This document shows, one piece after another, positions 26,735-34,779 of a DNA stretch of 64,000 nucleotides. The position numbers and the translations under genes are program-made. Position 1 is the stretch's first letter; each line of letters opens with the position of its first letter. The notes under the pieces are model-generated. The model was not told the DNA's origin and ran no database searches. It saw only the letters and a list, made by a program, of their open reading frames with translations. Source of the DNA: Mucilaginibacter daejeonensis. GTDB taxonomy: Bacteria; Bacteroidota; Bacteroidia; Sphingobacteriales; Sphingobacteriaceae. The stretch is taken from the NCBI RefSeq assembly GCF_020783335.1, contig NZ_CP086068.1, positions 930,001-994,000 on the forward strand, in the 5' to 3' direction.

Positions 26735-27625
26735 TTAAAGGTATCTGTCTAATAAAAAATTGAACAATCCGGTGTGTTCGGGCGTGGTCTTCTCATCAGC
26801 GATCAGCTGTGGCAGTTGGCTTAATTTGAACCATTGCAGATCGGCTATGTCATCTTGCGCGGCGGGCGTACCAAAGATGTGATCGCAGCTATACAGGGAG
26901 GTGATGATCTTGTCGGCCTCGTTACGGTACCGCCAGTCGTTGATCTTGGCCGATGTTTCGTAGGTCATCTCACCAACTTCCATAATGCCGCACTCCTCGG
27001 CCAACTCGCGTTTGGCGGCCTGCTCAAAGCTTTCGTCCTCGGGGTCGGCAAAGCCACCGATCAGGCGCCACTTGTTGTTGTTGGATTTTTTGCCCAGCAG
27101 GATCTCGGTACGATCATTACGGAAAACGGCCACATCTACCGTAGGGTACACCTTGGTGTATTGGTTGTAGTAGGCGTACAGGATGCCTGCCCTGAAATCC
27201 TTCGAGTCGAAAACCTTACCGGCATATTGCTTGCGCAGTTCGGTGGCGTTGTGGTCGCCGTGCTCGGGTAGGTCTACCGTTGGTAGCTTGCCGGTATAGT
27301 AGGGGATGAAGCTATCGCGGCTACCATACAGGCAAAAATGCTCATTAGGGAAAACGCTTTTGAGTAGATTGTCCAAACTTTCAGACCATGTGGCATCGCT
27401 CGGGTGATCGCTCACCGGCAACACGATCGCACCCGGAAAGTCCTTTTTGATCATCTTTTCGCGAGTGTAATAGTCGTATGGATTTTTGCGGCTGCCTTTG
27501 ATGGGGCTTACGCCTAACAGTACGATAAGCTTGCTGTGTTTAGCACTTACCTGCTCCAGCAGGTTACGGTGACCTTCGTGAAGGTATGGGGTTTGAAACC
27601 GTGCTATGATCACTCCTGTTGTCAT
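26735..27625 (-). CDS. nadM: bifunctional NMN adenylyltransferase / Nudix hydrolase
   Basis: The N-terminal half (about 1-150) is a NadM-type nucleotidyltransferase with 'ARFQTPYLHEGHRNLL' (the HxGH-type motif at His16-His19) and 'LYGSRDSFIPYYTGK'. It joins NMN with ATP to form NAD. The C-terminal half (about 160-296) is a Nudix hydrolase with an intact box from Gly190 to Ile214 ('GGFADPEDESFEQAAKRELA' continuing 'EECGI'); in known NadM-Nudix fusions this domain hydrolyses ADP-ribose. The 296-residue length fits those fusions. It is the first gene after the dyad-bearing promoter at 27628-27677 and precedes nadV by about 11 bp. Confidence 0.94.
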   Translation of the reverse strand: MTTGVIIARFQTPYLHEGHRNLLEQVSAKHSKLIVLLGVSPIKGSRKNPYDYYTREKMIKKDFPGAIVLPVSDHPSDATWSESLDNLLKSVFPNEHFCLYGSRDSFIPYYTGKLPTVDLPEHGDHNATELRKQYAGKVFDSKDFRAGILYAYYNQYTKVYPTVDVAVFRNDRTEILLGKKSNNNKWRLIGGFADPEDESFEQAAKRELAEECGIMEVGEMTYETSAKINDWRYRNEADKIITSLYSCDHIFGTPAAQDDIADLQWFKLSQLPQLIADEKTTPEHTGLFNFLLDRYL

Positions 27626-27627
27626 CT

Positions 27628-27677
27628 TATTTGCGTTTTATTTACGCAAATATAAATAAGCGTAATAATTACGCAAA
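27628..27677 (-). promoter_or_regulatory. NAD salvage promoter with two NrtR-type operator dyads
   Basis: On the minus strand, TTTG (27677-27674) and TATATTTG (27654-27647) are separated by exactly 19 nt, an ideal Bacteroidota promoter. Two perfect dyads overlie it: TATTTGCGT-N7-ACGCAAATA (27628-27652) covers the -7 element and the start region, and GCGTAAT-A-ATTACGC (27660-27674) fills the space between -33 and -7. Centres are about 27 bp apart. Binding at either site should block polymerase. The likely ligand is the NrtR-like protein encoded immediately upstream. Confidence 0.75.
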
Positions 27678-27692
27678 TTATATTTTCATTTT

Positions 27693-28379
27693 TTATATCT
27701 CAAAGTTTATGCCTTTGTGCTTGGCCTCAGCGTATTTGGCCTTGTTGAAGCGGTAAAGCTCACCTGGTCGGCCTGCACCCGCCAACGCTTGTTTTTCCCT
27801 GGTGTTCTCAAGGAGGTCCAACTTGCTGATCTTCTTTTTAAAGTTGCGGCGATCGATCGGGCGGTCGAGCACGGCCATATACAGCTTTTCCAGTTCTGAA
27901 AAGGCGAACTTTTCGTCAAGCAGTTCAAACCCGATAGGCTCGTACAGGATCTTGCTTTTCAATCGCTCATGGGCCACTTGGATGATCTGTTGGTGGTCAA
28001 AGGCCAGCGGAGGGAGCGACCTGATGTTTGACCAGGCCACGTCGGCGGCATCGGTGTTGGCCTGTAGCTCAAAGGCATCAGGCTTTACCAGGCCGTAATA
28101 GGTGATGGAGATCACGCGGTTGCGTGGGTCGCGATCGGGCTGTCCAAAACTATAGAGCTGTTCAAGGTAATTGATGCTGATGCCCGTCTCTTCCTTAAGT
28201 TCACGCTCAACGGCCTGCTCCAATGATTCATGATCGCCTACCAAGCCGCCGGGGAGGGCCCACATGCCTTTAAAGGGCGCGATCTTACGTTGGATAAGCA
28301 ATACCGATAACCCCTCTTTTGAAGTATATCCAAAAACTACGGCATCAACCGATACCCTGATATGCTGCACGCCCGACAT
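27693..28379 (-). CDS. nrtR: NrtR-family Nudix-related transcriptional regulator
   Basis: This 228-residue protein has an N-terminal Nudix domain (about 8-140) and a C-terminal winged-helix region (about 150-228: 'FELLDEKFAFSELEKLYMAV', 'DRRNFKKKISKLDLL', 'GRPGELYRFN'), the NrtR layout. NrtR proteins repress NAD biosynthesis genes and respond to ADP-ribose or related metabolites. The Nudix box here (Gly45 to Ile67) retains the Arg-Glu and Glu-Glu residues, so catalytic activity has not obviously been lost. It lies directly before the promoter and dyads of the nadM-nadV-prs operon. In Bacteroides the same family also contains the arabinose regulator AraR, but the context favours NAD control. 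Confidence 0.87.
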   Translation of the reverse strand: MSGVQHIRVSVDAVVFGYTSKEGLSVLLIQRKIAPFKGMWALPGGLVGDHESLEQAVERELKEETGISINYLEQLYSFGQPDRDPRNRVISITYYGLVKPDAFELQANTDAADVAWSNIRSLPPLAFDHQQIIQVAHERLKSKILYEPIGFELLDEKFAFSELEKLYMAVLDRPIDRRNFKKKISKLDLLENTREKQALAGAGRPGELYRFNKAKYAEAKHKGINFEI

Positions 28380-28417
28380 ATAGCAAAGTTAAAAATAAGC
28401 CCTGCGCGGTCAAGTGC

Positions 28418-30001
28418 TTATATGATCTTCAGGCGTTCCTCTTCCAGGTCGATCTGGTAAAGCTGCGCTCTGATGATGCCTTCGTCAATGTTAGGGTCTT
28501 TATTCAACTCTGTCAGGTATTGCCGTTGGCTCTCGAGCAGTTCTACAAAAATGGCCTTGTTGCGGGCGGTCATGCCGCTGTCGTCGGCCGCCTTGGCACG
28601 TTCTTCCCAAAGCCTGAGCATCTTCTCGATACCGGCATTGCCGTTCGGTTCATTATCATACTTTGTCTTCAGGAACTGGTAAATGTGCTGCTTAAGGCCA
28701 TGTTTCATTTGCTGCCGTGTTTCCTCGGGCGATGTTCCGTTCACCGCCAGGTTCTCAAAAACACCGGTATACTTGATGAGTAGCGGTAAGGTGAGTCCTT
28801 GTATCACCAGCGTTAACAGGATCACGGTGAAGGTAATGAACAAGATCAGGTTGCGCTGCGGGAAAGGCATGCCGTTCTCCAGCGTGACCGGGATAGCCAG
28901 GGCCGCCGCTAATGATACCACCCCGCGCATGCCCGACCAACCCAAGGTCAACGGGATGAGCATGACCTGCCGCCGCGAACGTGAGGGCATCACGCTTGGC
29001 CTGAACAGGTAGGTGGCGATCATGGCCGAGTAAGCGCTGATCAGCCTTGCCAGCACCAAGATCGCCGTTACCATAATGCCATAAATGATACCCGTATGTA
29101 CCGAGGTGCCGCTGGCCCGCATGCCCTCCACGATCTCGGGCAGATCGAGCCCGATGATGAGGAACACGATGCCATTAAGAATGAACACGAAGCTTTCCCA
29201 AACATTGATGGCTTGGATGCGGCTTTCGCTATCCAAAAATTCGAGCCTGCGGTTGGAGAGGAACAGGCCACCCAATACCACAGCCAGTACACCCGAGCAG
29301 TGCAACTGCTCGGCCACCCAATACATTAAATAAGGTTCGATGAGGTTAAAGGCCATGTTGGATGACGCATCCATACGCAGGCGTTTGTGCATTTGCACGA
29401 ATAACCAGGCCAGGAGCAGGCCGATACCTGCGCCACCGATCACCATCCACAAAAAGCTGGTGACCGCATCAGGCAATAGGAACTGGCCGGTGCCCACCGC
29501 CACCAGCGCGAACCGGAAAATGATGAGCGAGGAAGCATCGTTCAGCAAGCTTTCCCCTTCTAATATGGCGGAGGTAGCCCTCGGGATAGACACGAACCTG
29601 GTGATCGCGGCGGTACTCACCGCATCGGGCGGTGCTACGATGCCGCCGAGCAAAAAGCCCAAAGCGATACTGAACCCGGGGATATAATAATTGACGGCCA
29701 CGGCAACTGCCATAGCGGTAAAGAACACCACCACAAAGGCAAAGCTGGTGATAATGCGCCACCACTTTTTCATTTCCTTGAACGAGATGCTCCATGAAGC
29801 CTCGAACAGCAGTGGCGGCATGATGATGAAAAAGATCAGATCCGGATCGACCTTGATGCGGGGCAGGCCCGGTATAAAGCTGACCAGCAGCCCGGCCACC
29901 ACCAGTAATATTGGGTAGGCGATCTTGAGTTTGGCGGCCAGCATCTCTAACAGTACAACGGCCGCTACCATGGCCAGCATGAATGGTAATATGGTATGCA
30001 T
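28418..30001 (-). CDS. CPA1-family Na+/H+ antiporter
   Basis: The ATG at 30001 is preferred; ten further in-frame residues upstream (MARRRPTLSP) look non-native. The 527-residue product has about 12 membrane segments in the first 415 residues and a soluble helical tail of about 110. CPA1 landmarks: 'APPDAVSTAAITRF' (about 123-136), 'EGESLLNDASSLI' with the Asn154-Asp155 pair of electroneutral exchangers, and 'GWSGMRGVVSLAAALAIP'. It exchanges sodium (or potassium) for protons across the inner membrane. It lies 38 bp upstream of nrtR on the same strand and could be cotranscribed with it, although a functional link is not evident. Confidence 0.93.
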   Translation of the reverse strand: MHTILPFMLAMVAAVVLLEMLAAKLKIAYPILLVVAGLLVSFIPGLPRIKVDPDLIFFIIMPPLLFEASWSISFKEMKKWWRIITSFAFVVVFFTAMAVAVAVNYYIPGFSIALGFLLGGIVAPPDAVSTAAITRFVSIPRATSAILEGESLLNDASSLIIFRFALVAVGTGQFLLPDAVTSFLWMVIGGAGIGLLLAWLFVQMHKRLRMDASSNMAFNLIEPYLMYWVAEQLHCSGVLAVVLGGLFLSNRRLEFLDSESRIQAINVWESFVFILNGIVFLIIGLDLPEIVEGMRASGTSVHTGIIYGIMVTAILVLARLISAYSAMIATYLFRPSVMPSRSRRQVMLIPLTLGWSGMRGVVSLAAALAIPVTLENGMPFPQRNLILFITFTVILLTLVIQGLTLPLLIKYTGVFENLAVNGTSPEETRQQMKHGLKQHIYQFLKTKYDNEPNGNAGIEKMLRLWEERAKAADDSGMTARNKAIFVELLESQRQYLTELNKDPNIDEGIIRAQLYQIDLEEERLKII

Positions 30002-30397
30002 AGGTGATAGGGTTGGTCGGCGCCGGGCCAACCGTTACTAAATTAATCAATTTTGCGCATTCCGGTGAACCATGTTGTATTTGCGGGTGTAACGTGGCGA
30101 GTGGATCGGAAGGGTAGAGGTCACATCTTAACCGTGGCGAAAGCACCCACGCATTGGGGAAGGGGGAGTTGAGGCGGAGAGGTGTTGGGGAATATTTCCC
30201 CCGGCGATAAAAATGTCGCCTTGCTTAACTATTTAACGATCGGTAAAATGCAGGCTCTCTTTTAGCGAAAATGAGGTGTTTTAGCAGGCGTTCCTTGCGA
30301 AAATGGCAAAAAGCGGCCTTTTGAGCAGTGGGGTGCATTTTAAGGGAACAGCGTTTGCCTATACCTTTAGCATAACACCGCTAATAAAAATAACAAC
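30002..30397. other. intergenic region between divergent genes
   Basis: This 396-bp gap separates the antiporter gene from the divergent thioredoxin-fold gene. A TACCTTTA sequence near 30362 is close to, but does not match, the TAnnTTTG element and has no well-spaced TTTG. A small GGCGA/TCGCC hairpin lies near 30203-30219. Nothing else is recognised. Confidence 0.4.
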
Positions 30398-31174
30398 ATG
30401 AGAACACTGCTTTACACCATCGCCCTTTTACTTACGGTGACCTTCGCTCAGGCACAGACCAGCACCTCAGGCCCACAAAAAGTATATCGCCTGCCACGTT
30501 TGGACGAGCGCTCAGTGATCCTGGACTCAGCAGGACGTAAAGTGGACTATACCGCCTGGACCACCTTAGTGAACAGCGGCCGTTACGAAGTAAAGGTAAT
30601 AGTGATGGAGAACGGTAAAGGAGCCCTGCGTTTGGTAAAGATGACCAAAGCCGCAAGAGATGCCAAATTCGCTAAGATGGGTAAACCGGCAGAAAGCCCG
30701 TTCTTCACCACCGGTCAGGCCTTCGGCAAAAAGCTGAAAGAAAAAAGCTACAACGGTGAGCAGTGGACCAATGAGAAACTAAAAGGCAAGATCGTGGTGA
30801 TGAGCTTCTGGTATGTGAACGACATTCAGTGCCGCCAGCAACTGCCAGACCTGAACGAACTGGCAGTAACCTACAAAGCAGATGGCGACGTGGTGTTCCT
30901 GTCCGTACCACTGGATGATAAAAAAACGGTAGAAGAGTTCCTGAAATATAGCCCACTGGCCTACCAGCACCTGGAGAACGGAAAAGAACTGAGCAGCAGG
31001 TTAGGCGTGGTTGGTCAACCAACGGACGTAGTGATCGATCAGCACGGCTTGGTACAATACCACACTACCGGTTACAATGCGGCTAACGCTTACTGGATCG
31101 GCAGAACCATCGAGACGTTGAAGACCACTGCCGGTGCAGCCGACGTAAAAGAGCTGACCCTGGCCAGCAAGTAG
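30398..31174 (+). CDS. secreted TlpA-like thioredoxin-fold protein with incomplete active site
   Basis: This 258-residue protein has a signal peptide ending 'FAQAQ' (about residue 20). About 100 residues of no recognised family are followed by a redoxin/TlpA-like domain (about 115-250): 'KLKGKIVVMSFWYVNDIQC' is the usual strand and active-site helix, and 'VVGQPTDVVIDQHG' holds the cis-proline (Pro208). The usual WCxxC motif reads N-D142-I-Q-C145, so the attacking cysteine is replaced by Asp and only the resolving cysteine remains. The protein should therefore not be a normal disulfide reductase; it could be a one-cysteine reductase, a binding protein or a sensor. It is a single-gene unit with its own terminator. 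Confidence 0.82.
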   Translation: MRTLLYTIALLLTVTFAQAQTSTSGPQKVYRLPRLDERSVILDSAGRKVDYTAWTTLVNSGRYEVKVIVMENGKGALRLVKMTKAARDAKFAKMGKPAESPFFTTGQAFGKKLKEKSYNGEQWTNEKLKGKIVVMSFWYVNDIQCRQQLPDLNELAVTYKADGDVVFLSVPLDDKKTVEEFLKYSPLAYQHLENGKELSSRLGVVGQPTDVVIDQHGLVQYHTTGYNAANAYWIGRTIETLKTTAGAADVKELTLASK

Positions 31175-31236
31175 GCCAGGCGCACCAAAACAACGAAACA
31201 AAGAGAACAACGAACAAGACAAAGCAGTGTAAAGCA

Positions 31237-31275
31237 AAAGGGCCGCATCGAATGATGTGGCCCTTTATATTTTTT
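31237..31275 (+). terminator. Rho-independent terminator
   Basis: A 13-bp stem with one G-T pair (AAAGGGCCGCATC at 31237-31249, GATGTGGCCCTTT at 31254-31266) has a GAAT loop and is followed by ATATTTTTT. It ends the thioredoxin-fold gene and sits between convergent genes. Confidence 0.88.
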
Positions 31276-31289
31276 AGAAGGTGAGTAGC

Positions 31290-32312
31290 TTAACGCCAGC
31301 CTAAGCCAGGAGCTACATGCTCTAATATAGAAGAAAGCACATGAACGTTATAATCGACGCCCAAGGTGTTGGGGATGGTCAGTAACAAAGTGTCAGCTTC
31401 CTGAACGGCTTCATCATTGGCCAGTTCTTTGATCAGTTGGTCGGGCTCGGCGGCATAGCTACGGCCAAAAATGGCGCGCTTGTCGCTCTCGATGTAGCCC
31501 AGCTTGTCAGAGCCGTTGCCTTGTCCGCCAAAGTAATAACGGTCCTGGTCGTTCACGATGGCAAATATCGACCGGCTTACCGATACCCTTGGCTCACGCT
31601 CATGTCCGGCTTTTTTCCAGGCCTCTTTATATAACCTGATCTGCTCGGCCTGCTGTATGTGGAACGGCTTGCCGCTTTCATCATACTTTAGGGTAGAACT
31701 TTGCAAATGCATGCCCTGCTCGGCAGCCCAAACCGCTGTCGCGTTAGATGCCGCACCCCACCAGATACGCTCGCGCAAACCTTTGGAGTAAGGATCCAGC
31801 CTTAACAGGCCCGGTGGGTTAGGGAACATAGGGTAGGGATTAGGCTGAGCAAAGCCCACACCATTCAATTTATCCAAGAACTCCAAAGCATGACGGCGCC
31901 CCATCTCGGCATCGGTCTCGCCCTCGGCCGGTTCATGGCCAAAATAACGCCAGCCATCGATCACCTGCTCCGGCGAACCGCGGCTGATGCCCAGTTGCAA
32001 TCGCCCGCCTGAGATCAGGTCGGCAGCGCCGGCATCCTCTACCATATATAACGGGTTCTCGTAACGCATATCGATCACCCCGGTGCCGATCTCGATCTTG
32101 CTGGTCTTGGCACCCACAGCTGATAACAGCGGAAACGGTGAGGCCAGCTGCGCTGCAAAATGGTGCACCCTAAAGTACGCGCCATCCAAACCGATCTGCT
32201 CGGCCGCAACGGCCAGGTCTATCGATTGCAGCAAAGTATCGGCCGCGGTACGAGCCTGATATGACGGGTGATTAGCCCAATGCCCGAATGATAAAAATCC
32301 TATCTTTTTCAT
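31290..32312 (-). CDS. LLM-class flavin-dependent oxidoreductase
   Basis: This 340-residue cytoplasmic protein belongs to the bacterial luciferase-like (LLM) superfamily, which uses reduced FMN or F420 in a TIM barrel. Signs are the N-terminal 'KIGFLSFGHWA', 'AEQIGLDGAYFRVHHF' (the conserved 'D..W..EHH' position), 'TSKIEIGTGVIDMRYENPL', 'DLISGGRLQLGISRGSPEQV' and 'IWWGAASNATAVWAAEQGM'. The length fits the family. The substrate is unknown, as for most members. It is a monocistronic gene with a likely promoter at 32342-32349. Confidence 0.92.
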   Translation of the reverse strand: MKKIGFLSFGHWANHPSYQARTAADTLLQSIDLAVAAEQIGLDGAYFRVHHFAAQLASPFPLLSAVGAKTSKIEIGTGVIDMRYENPLYMVEDAGAADLISGGRLQLGISRGSPEQVIDGWRYFGHEPAEGETDAEMGRRHALEFLDKLNGVGFAQPNPYPMFPNPPGLLRLDPYSKGLRERIWWGAASNATAVWAAEQGMHLQSSTLKYDESGKPFHIQQAEQIRLYKEAWKKAGHEREPRVSVSRSIFAIVNDQDRYYFGGQGNGSDKLGYIESDKRAIFGRSYAAEPDQLIKELANDEAVQEADTLLLTIPNTLGVDYNVHVLSSILEHVAPGLGWR

Positions 32313-32341
32313 GATCTTACCTCGCTAACTAAAAGCTTATA

Positions 32342-32349
32342 CAAATATA
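32342..32349 (-). promoter_or_regulatory. possible -7 promoter element of the LLM gene
   Basis: TATATTTG on the minus strand matches TAnnTTTG about 30 bp before the start codon. No clear TTTG is found at the expected upstream distance, so this is a partial match only. Confidence 0.35.
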
Positions 32350-32408
32350 AGTGTTGTAACATTTAATTGTGTGGTCGTTGAGTTATGCCGATGTCATATT
32401 TATATAAG

Positions 32409-33905
32409 TCAATGTCTCTTTTCCTTAAGTACGTCCAGGGCGATCTCGTAGGCCGTTCGTTTGTCCCAGCGAGCCATGAGCCAGGCAATAAAGCTGATGA
32501 CGAAAAGGTCATGGTCGCCGGCGTTGGTGAGGAGGGCATTCACTGCTTTTTTATAGGCTGGATCATGGATCACGTCGGGTTTGGTCAGGTAGCGTTCCAC
32601 CAGTTTGAGATATTGGATCACCCGCTCTTCAGATGTGCTGAGGAGGTACTTCCTGTAACGCCGTTTAAAAGTGTTCAGTCGCGACATGGCCAGCTCGATA
32701 TTGGAAAATTGCGCATGAATGAGTATCTCCATCAAATTCTTGCGAATCGTCCATAGCATCCCCATCTTTTTCTCGTACCAGGCATCGGTATGAGTGAGCA
32801 GGGTGAGCTGCTTCAAACACTGTCGGTCGTTGCGTAAGGCCATGAACATGGTGATACTGATGCGGATGTCCTCAATATCCTCGGGCCGATAGCGGCGTTT
32901 GGAACCCGATAGCGCTGCCTGCATGAGGTGGGTGGCCTCGTTGGCAAAGCCGGTAAAGAACAGGTTGAGGCCCGAAAGCAAACGGTGACCCAGGATGAAC
33001 TGTGTATAGTAACGCCCATCGGTGTTCATTAGGTCCATCATCTGATCAAGGTATTCTGAGCTTTTTTGAAACGACCGGCGGCGCAAGTGAAAGTTGGCCA
33101 GCAGGTATAAGATCGAGAGCTGATAATACAGGTAAGGCCGCTCGGGCCCGTTGCGCCTTTGCATAACTTGGTCAGTTCGGTTAACCAGTTGCTCGATCAG
33201 CTGATAGTTGTGCTGTATAGCGGCATACTCATTGGCCAGGTACAGCAGCTGATGAACCGACCGATAGCTCATCAGGTCTTTGATTGATATCTGGTATTTG
33301 CGCAGGGTAGCCAGCATCAGCCGTCTAAGATCAACGATCTTGCCTTTCAGGTGTATCTCCTTCAGCTCATGCCGTAAAAAGGCGTAGGCGATGTTGAGCC
33401 TTGCCTCGCGCTGCATATTCTGCTGGTTCTGTTCAAAACGTAGGGTCAGCGCCTCAAAAGGTTCGGCTTCGGGTAAGTGGGCGTATTGTATCTTGAGCAT
33501 TAATAGCTCGTTCAGCAAATTGAACTGCTCCAACCGTTCGGCTATCCTTTCGGCTTTGTCCAGGCATTTCCAGGCGATCTTGTTCAATTCCTTTTCCAGC
33601 AGTGCGCGGCCGATTACCACCAGGCGTAGGGCATCATGGGTCTCGGAGTGATCGGTCTCGAACGCTCGTTGCGAAAGGAATGACAGCAGGCTATCCTGCA
33701 AGCGTTTTCTCAAGGCATGGTAAGCATCGTTGTTCTTTGCATCGCCGTATAGCTTCTTTAAGCCGTTGATATCGTCAGTTTTGATCAATTCGAGTAACTG
33801 AATATTCTTGACATCATTACGCTTATTATTCTGCTTCAAATAATGCTTAAATAGCTTTAATTCGCTGTTATCAAGTAGTGCTATCAACTCTGACAGTGCA
33901 TCCAT
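32409..33905 (-). CDS. hypothetical helical (TPR-like) cytoplasmic protein
   Basis: This 498-residue protein has no signal peptide or membrane segment and is rich in Leu, Arg and Gln throughout. I do not recognise a named family, but its N-terminal 'ELIALLDNSELKLFKHYLK' opening and regular amphipathic helices are of a kind seen in large conserved hypothetical proteins of Sphingobacteriaceae and Chitinophagaceae. The helix pairs suggest an alpha-solenoid scaffold. It is a stand-alone gene; the neighbours (an LLM oxidoreductase and YiaA) give no clue. Size and unbroken frame make it a real gene. Confidence 0.8.
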   Translation of the reverse strand: MDALSELIALLDNSELKLFKHYLKQNNKRNDVKNIQLLELIKTDDINGLKKLYGDAKNNDAYHALRKRLQDSLLSFLSQRAFETDHSETHDALRLVVIGRALLEKELNKIAWKCLDKAERIAERLEQFNLLNELLMLKIQYAHLPEAEPFEALTLRFEQNQQNMQREARLNIAYAFLRHELKEIHLKGKIVDLRRLMLATLRKYQISIKDLMSYRSVHQLLYLANEYAAIQHNYQLIEQLVNRTDQVMQRRNGPERPYLYYQLSILYLLANFHLRRRSFQKSSEYLDQMMDLMNTDGRYYTQFILGHRLLSGLNLFFTGFANEATHLMQAALSGSKRRYRPEDIEDIRISITMFMALRNDRQCLKQLTLLTHTDAWYEKKMGMLWTIRKNLMEILIHAQFSNIELAMSRLNTFKRRYRKYLLSTSEERVIQYLKLVERYLTKPDVIHDPAYKKAVNALLTNAGDHDLFVISFIAWLMARWDKRTAYEIALDVLKEKRH

Positions 33906-34022
33906 AAAGACGTCTTAAGGATGGTGAAGATAGAAAATATATCGTCAGTAAATGCCGATAGTCGACTTTCTGTGCTCCGAATTCCTGCCGACATTTGATC
34001 AACATCAAAAACAAAAAATAAT

Positions 34023-34490
34023 ATGGAACCGCTACAAAACAGAATCGAAGAAAAAATGAACACCAACAAATTTGGCGACAGCACCCGGAACCCGCTTAAG
34101 CCAACAGGCGCATTTATTGGAGCCTCTTGGGTGGCCCTGCTAACCGGCTCGATAGGTTACATCATTGGCTTATGGAACGCCAGTATGCAGTTGAACGAGA
34201 AAGGCTATTACTTTGCCATCCTGCTGTTCGGTTTATTTGCCGTGATATCGGTACAAAAAAGTGTACGTGACCGCGCCGAAGGATTGGCCGTTACTGATAT
34301 GTATTACGGGATCAGCTGGTTCGTGACCATCGCCGCCATGGTACTGCTTACCGTAGGCCTTTGGAACGCAGGCATCACCCTGAGCGAAAAAGGATTTTAT
34401 GCCATGTCCTTTTGCATGAGCATGTTCGCCGCCATTGCCGTACAAAAGAATACCCGCGACATGAAAATGTTCCAGGACAAAGAAATGTAA
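34023..34490 (+). CDS. yiaA: YiaA/YiaB-family inner-membrane protein
   Basis: This 155-residue protein has four membrane helices arranged as two repeats of the YiaAB two-helix domain. The first repeat contains 'GLWNASMQLNEKGYYFAILL' then 'GLFAVISVQKSVRD'; the second contains 'GLWNAGITLSEKGFYAMSF' then 'AAIAVQKNTRD'. Both closely follow the E. coli YiaA sequence as I remember it. The function of YiaA is not established. The start is either 34023 or the ATG at 34056 (MNTNKFGD), which is nearer the E. coli length. It is followed by two strong hairpins and a microsatellite. Confidence 0.9.
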   Translation: MEPLQNRIEEKMNTNKFGDSTRNPLKPTGAFIGASWVALLTGSIGYIIGLWNASMQLNEKGYYFAILLFGLFAVISVQKSVRDRAEGLAVTDMYYGISWFVTIAAMVLLTVGLWNAGITLSEKGFYAMSFCMSMFAAIAVQKNTRDMKMFQDKEM

Positions 34491-34506
34491 CGTAGCGGTT
34501 GCAATA

Positions 34507-34598
34507 CCCCGCAGGCCCTTGCCTGGCAAGACTGCGGGGTTCATGAAAGCAGCCTACACAAAAGCAAAAGCCACCTGTTAGGGTGGCCTTTTTGCTTT
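34507..34598 (+). terminator. two hairpins after yiaA, the second a terminator
   Basis: The first hairpin has 8-bp arms CCCCGCAG (34507-34514) and CTGCGGGG (34532-34539) with inner CTTGC/GCAAG pairing. The second pairs 34561-34575 with 34582-34598 (core GCCACC/GGTGGC, flanked by A-rich and T-rich arms with two bulges) and reads into CTTTTTGCTTTT. The second could work on both strands. Confidence 0.75.
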
Positions 34599-34660
34599 TG
34601 ATAGGCCATGGGCCAACTGGTCATCATAGCATCTTCCATGCGAAGATAGATCGACCACTG

Positions 34661-34697
34661 ACACACACACACACACACACACACAAAAAAAAAAAAA
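34661..34697. repeat. (AC)12 microsatellite followed by A13
   Basis: Twelve AC units (34661-34684) run directly into thirteen A (34685-34697). It lies in the noncoding space between the convergent yiaA and MFS genes. Such tracts are slippage-prone. Confidence 0.95.
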
Positions 34698-34779
34698 TTC
34701 CTTGCTTACATCAGAATATCATCCGACAAGAAGAAGATATAAGAAGATCAGAGAGGTCTTTAAACTGGAAACGATCACT

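Noticed and set aside
24398..28379. Prophage-derived NAD reconstitution cluster
   Set aside because: No phage genes, integrase or attachment repeats are nearby and the regulator and operator look chromosomal.
30398..31174. Normal TlpA disulfide reductase
   Set aside because: The attacking cysteine is absent, so the normal function was not assigned.
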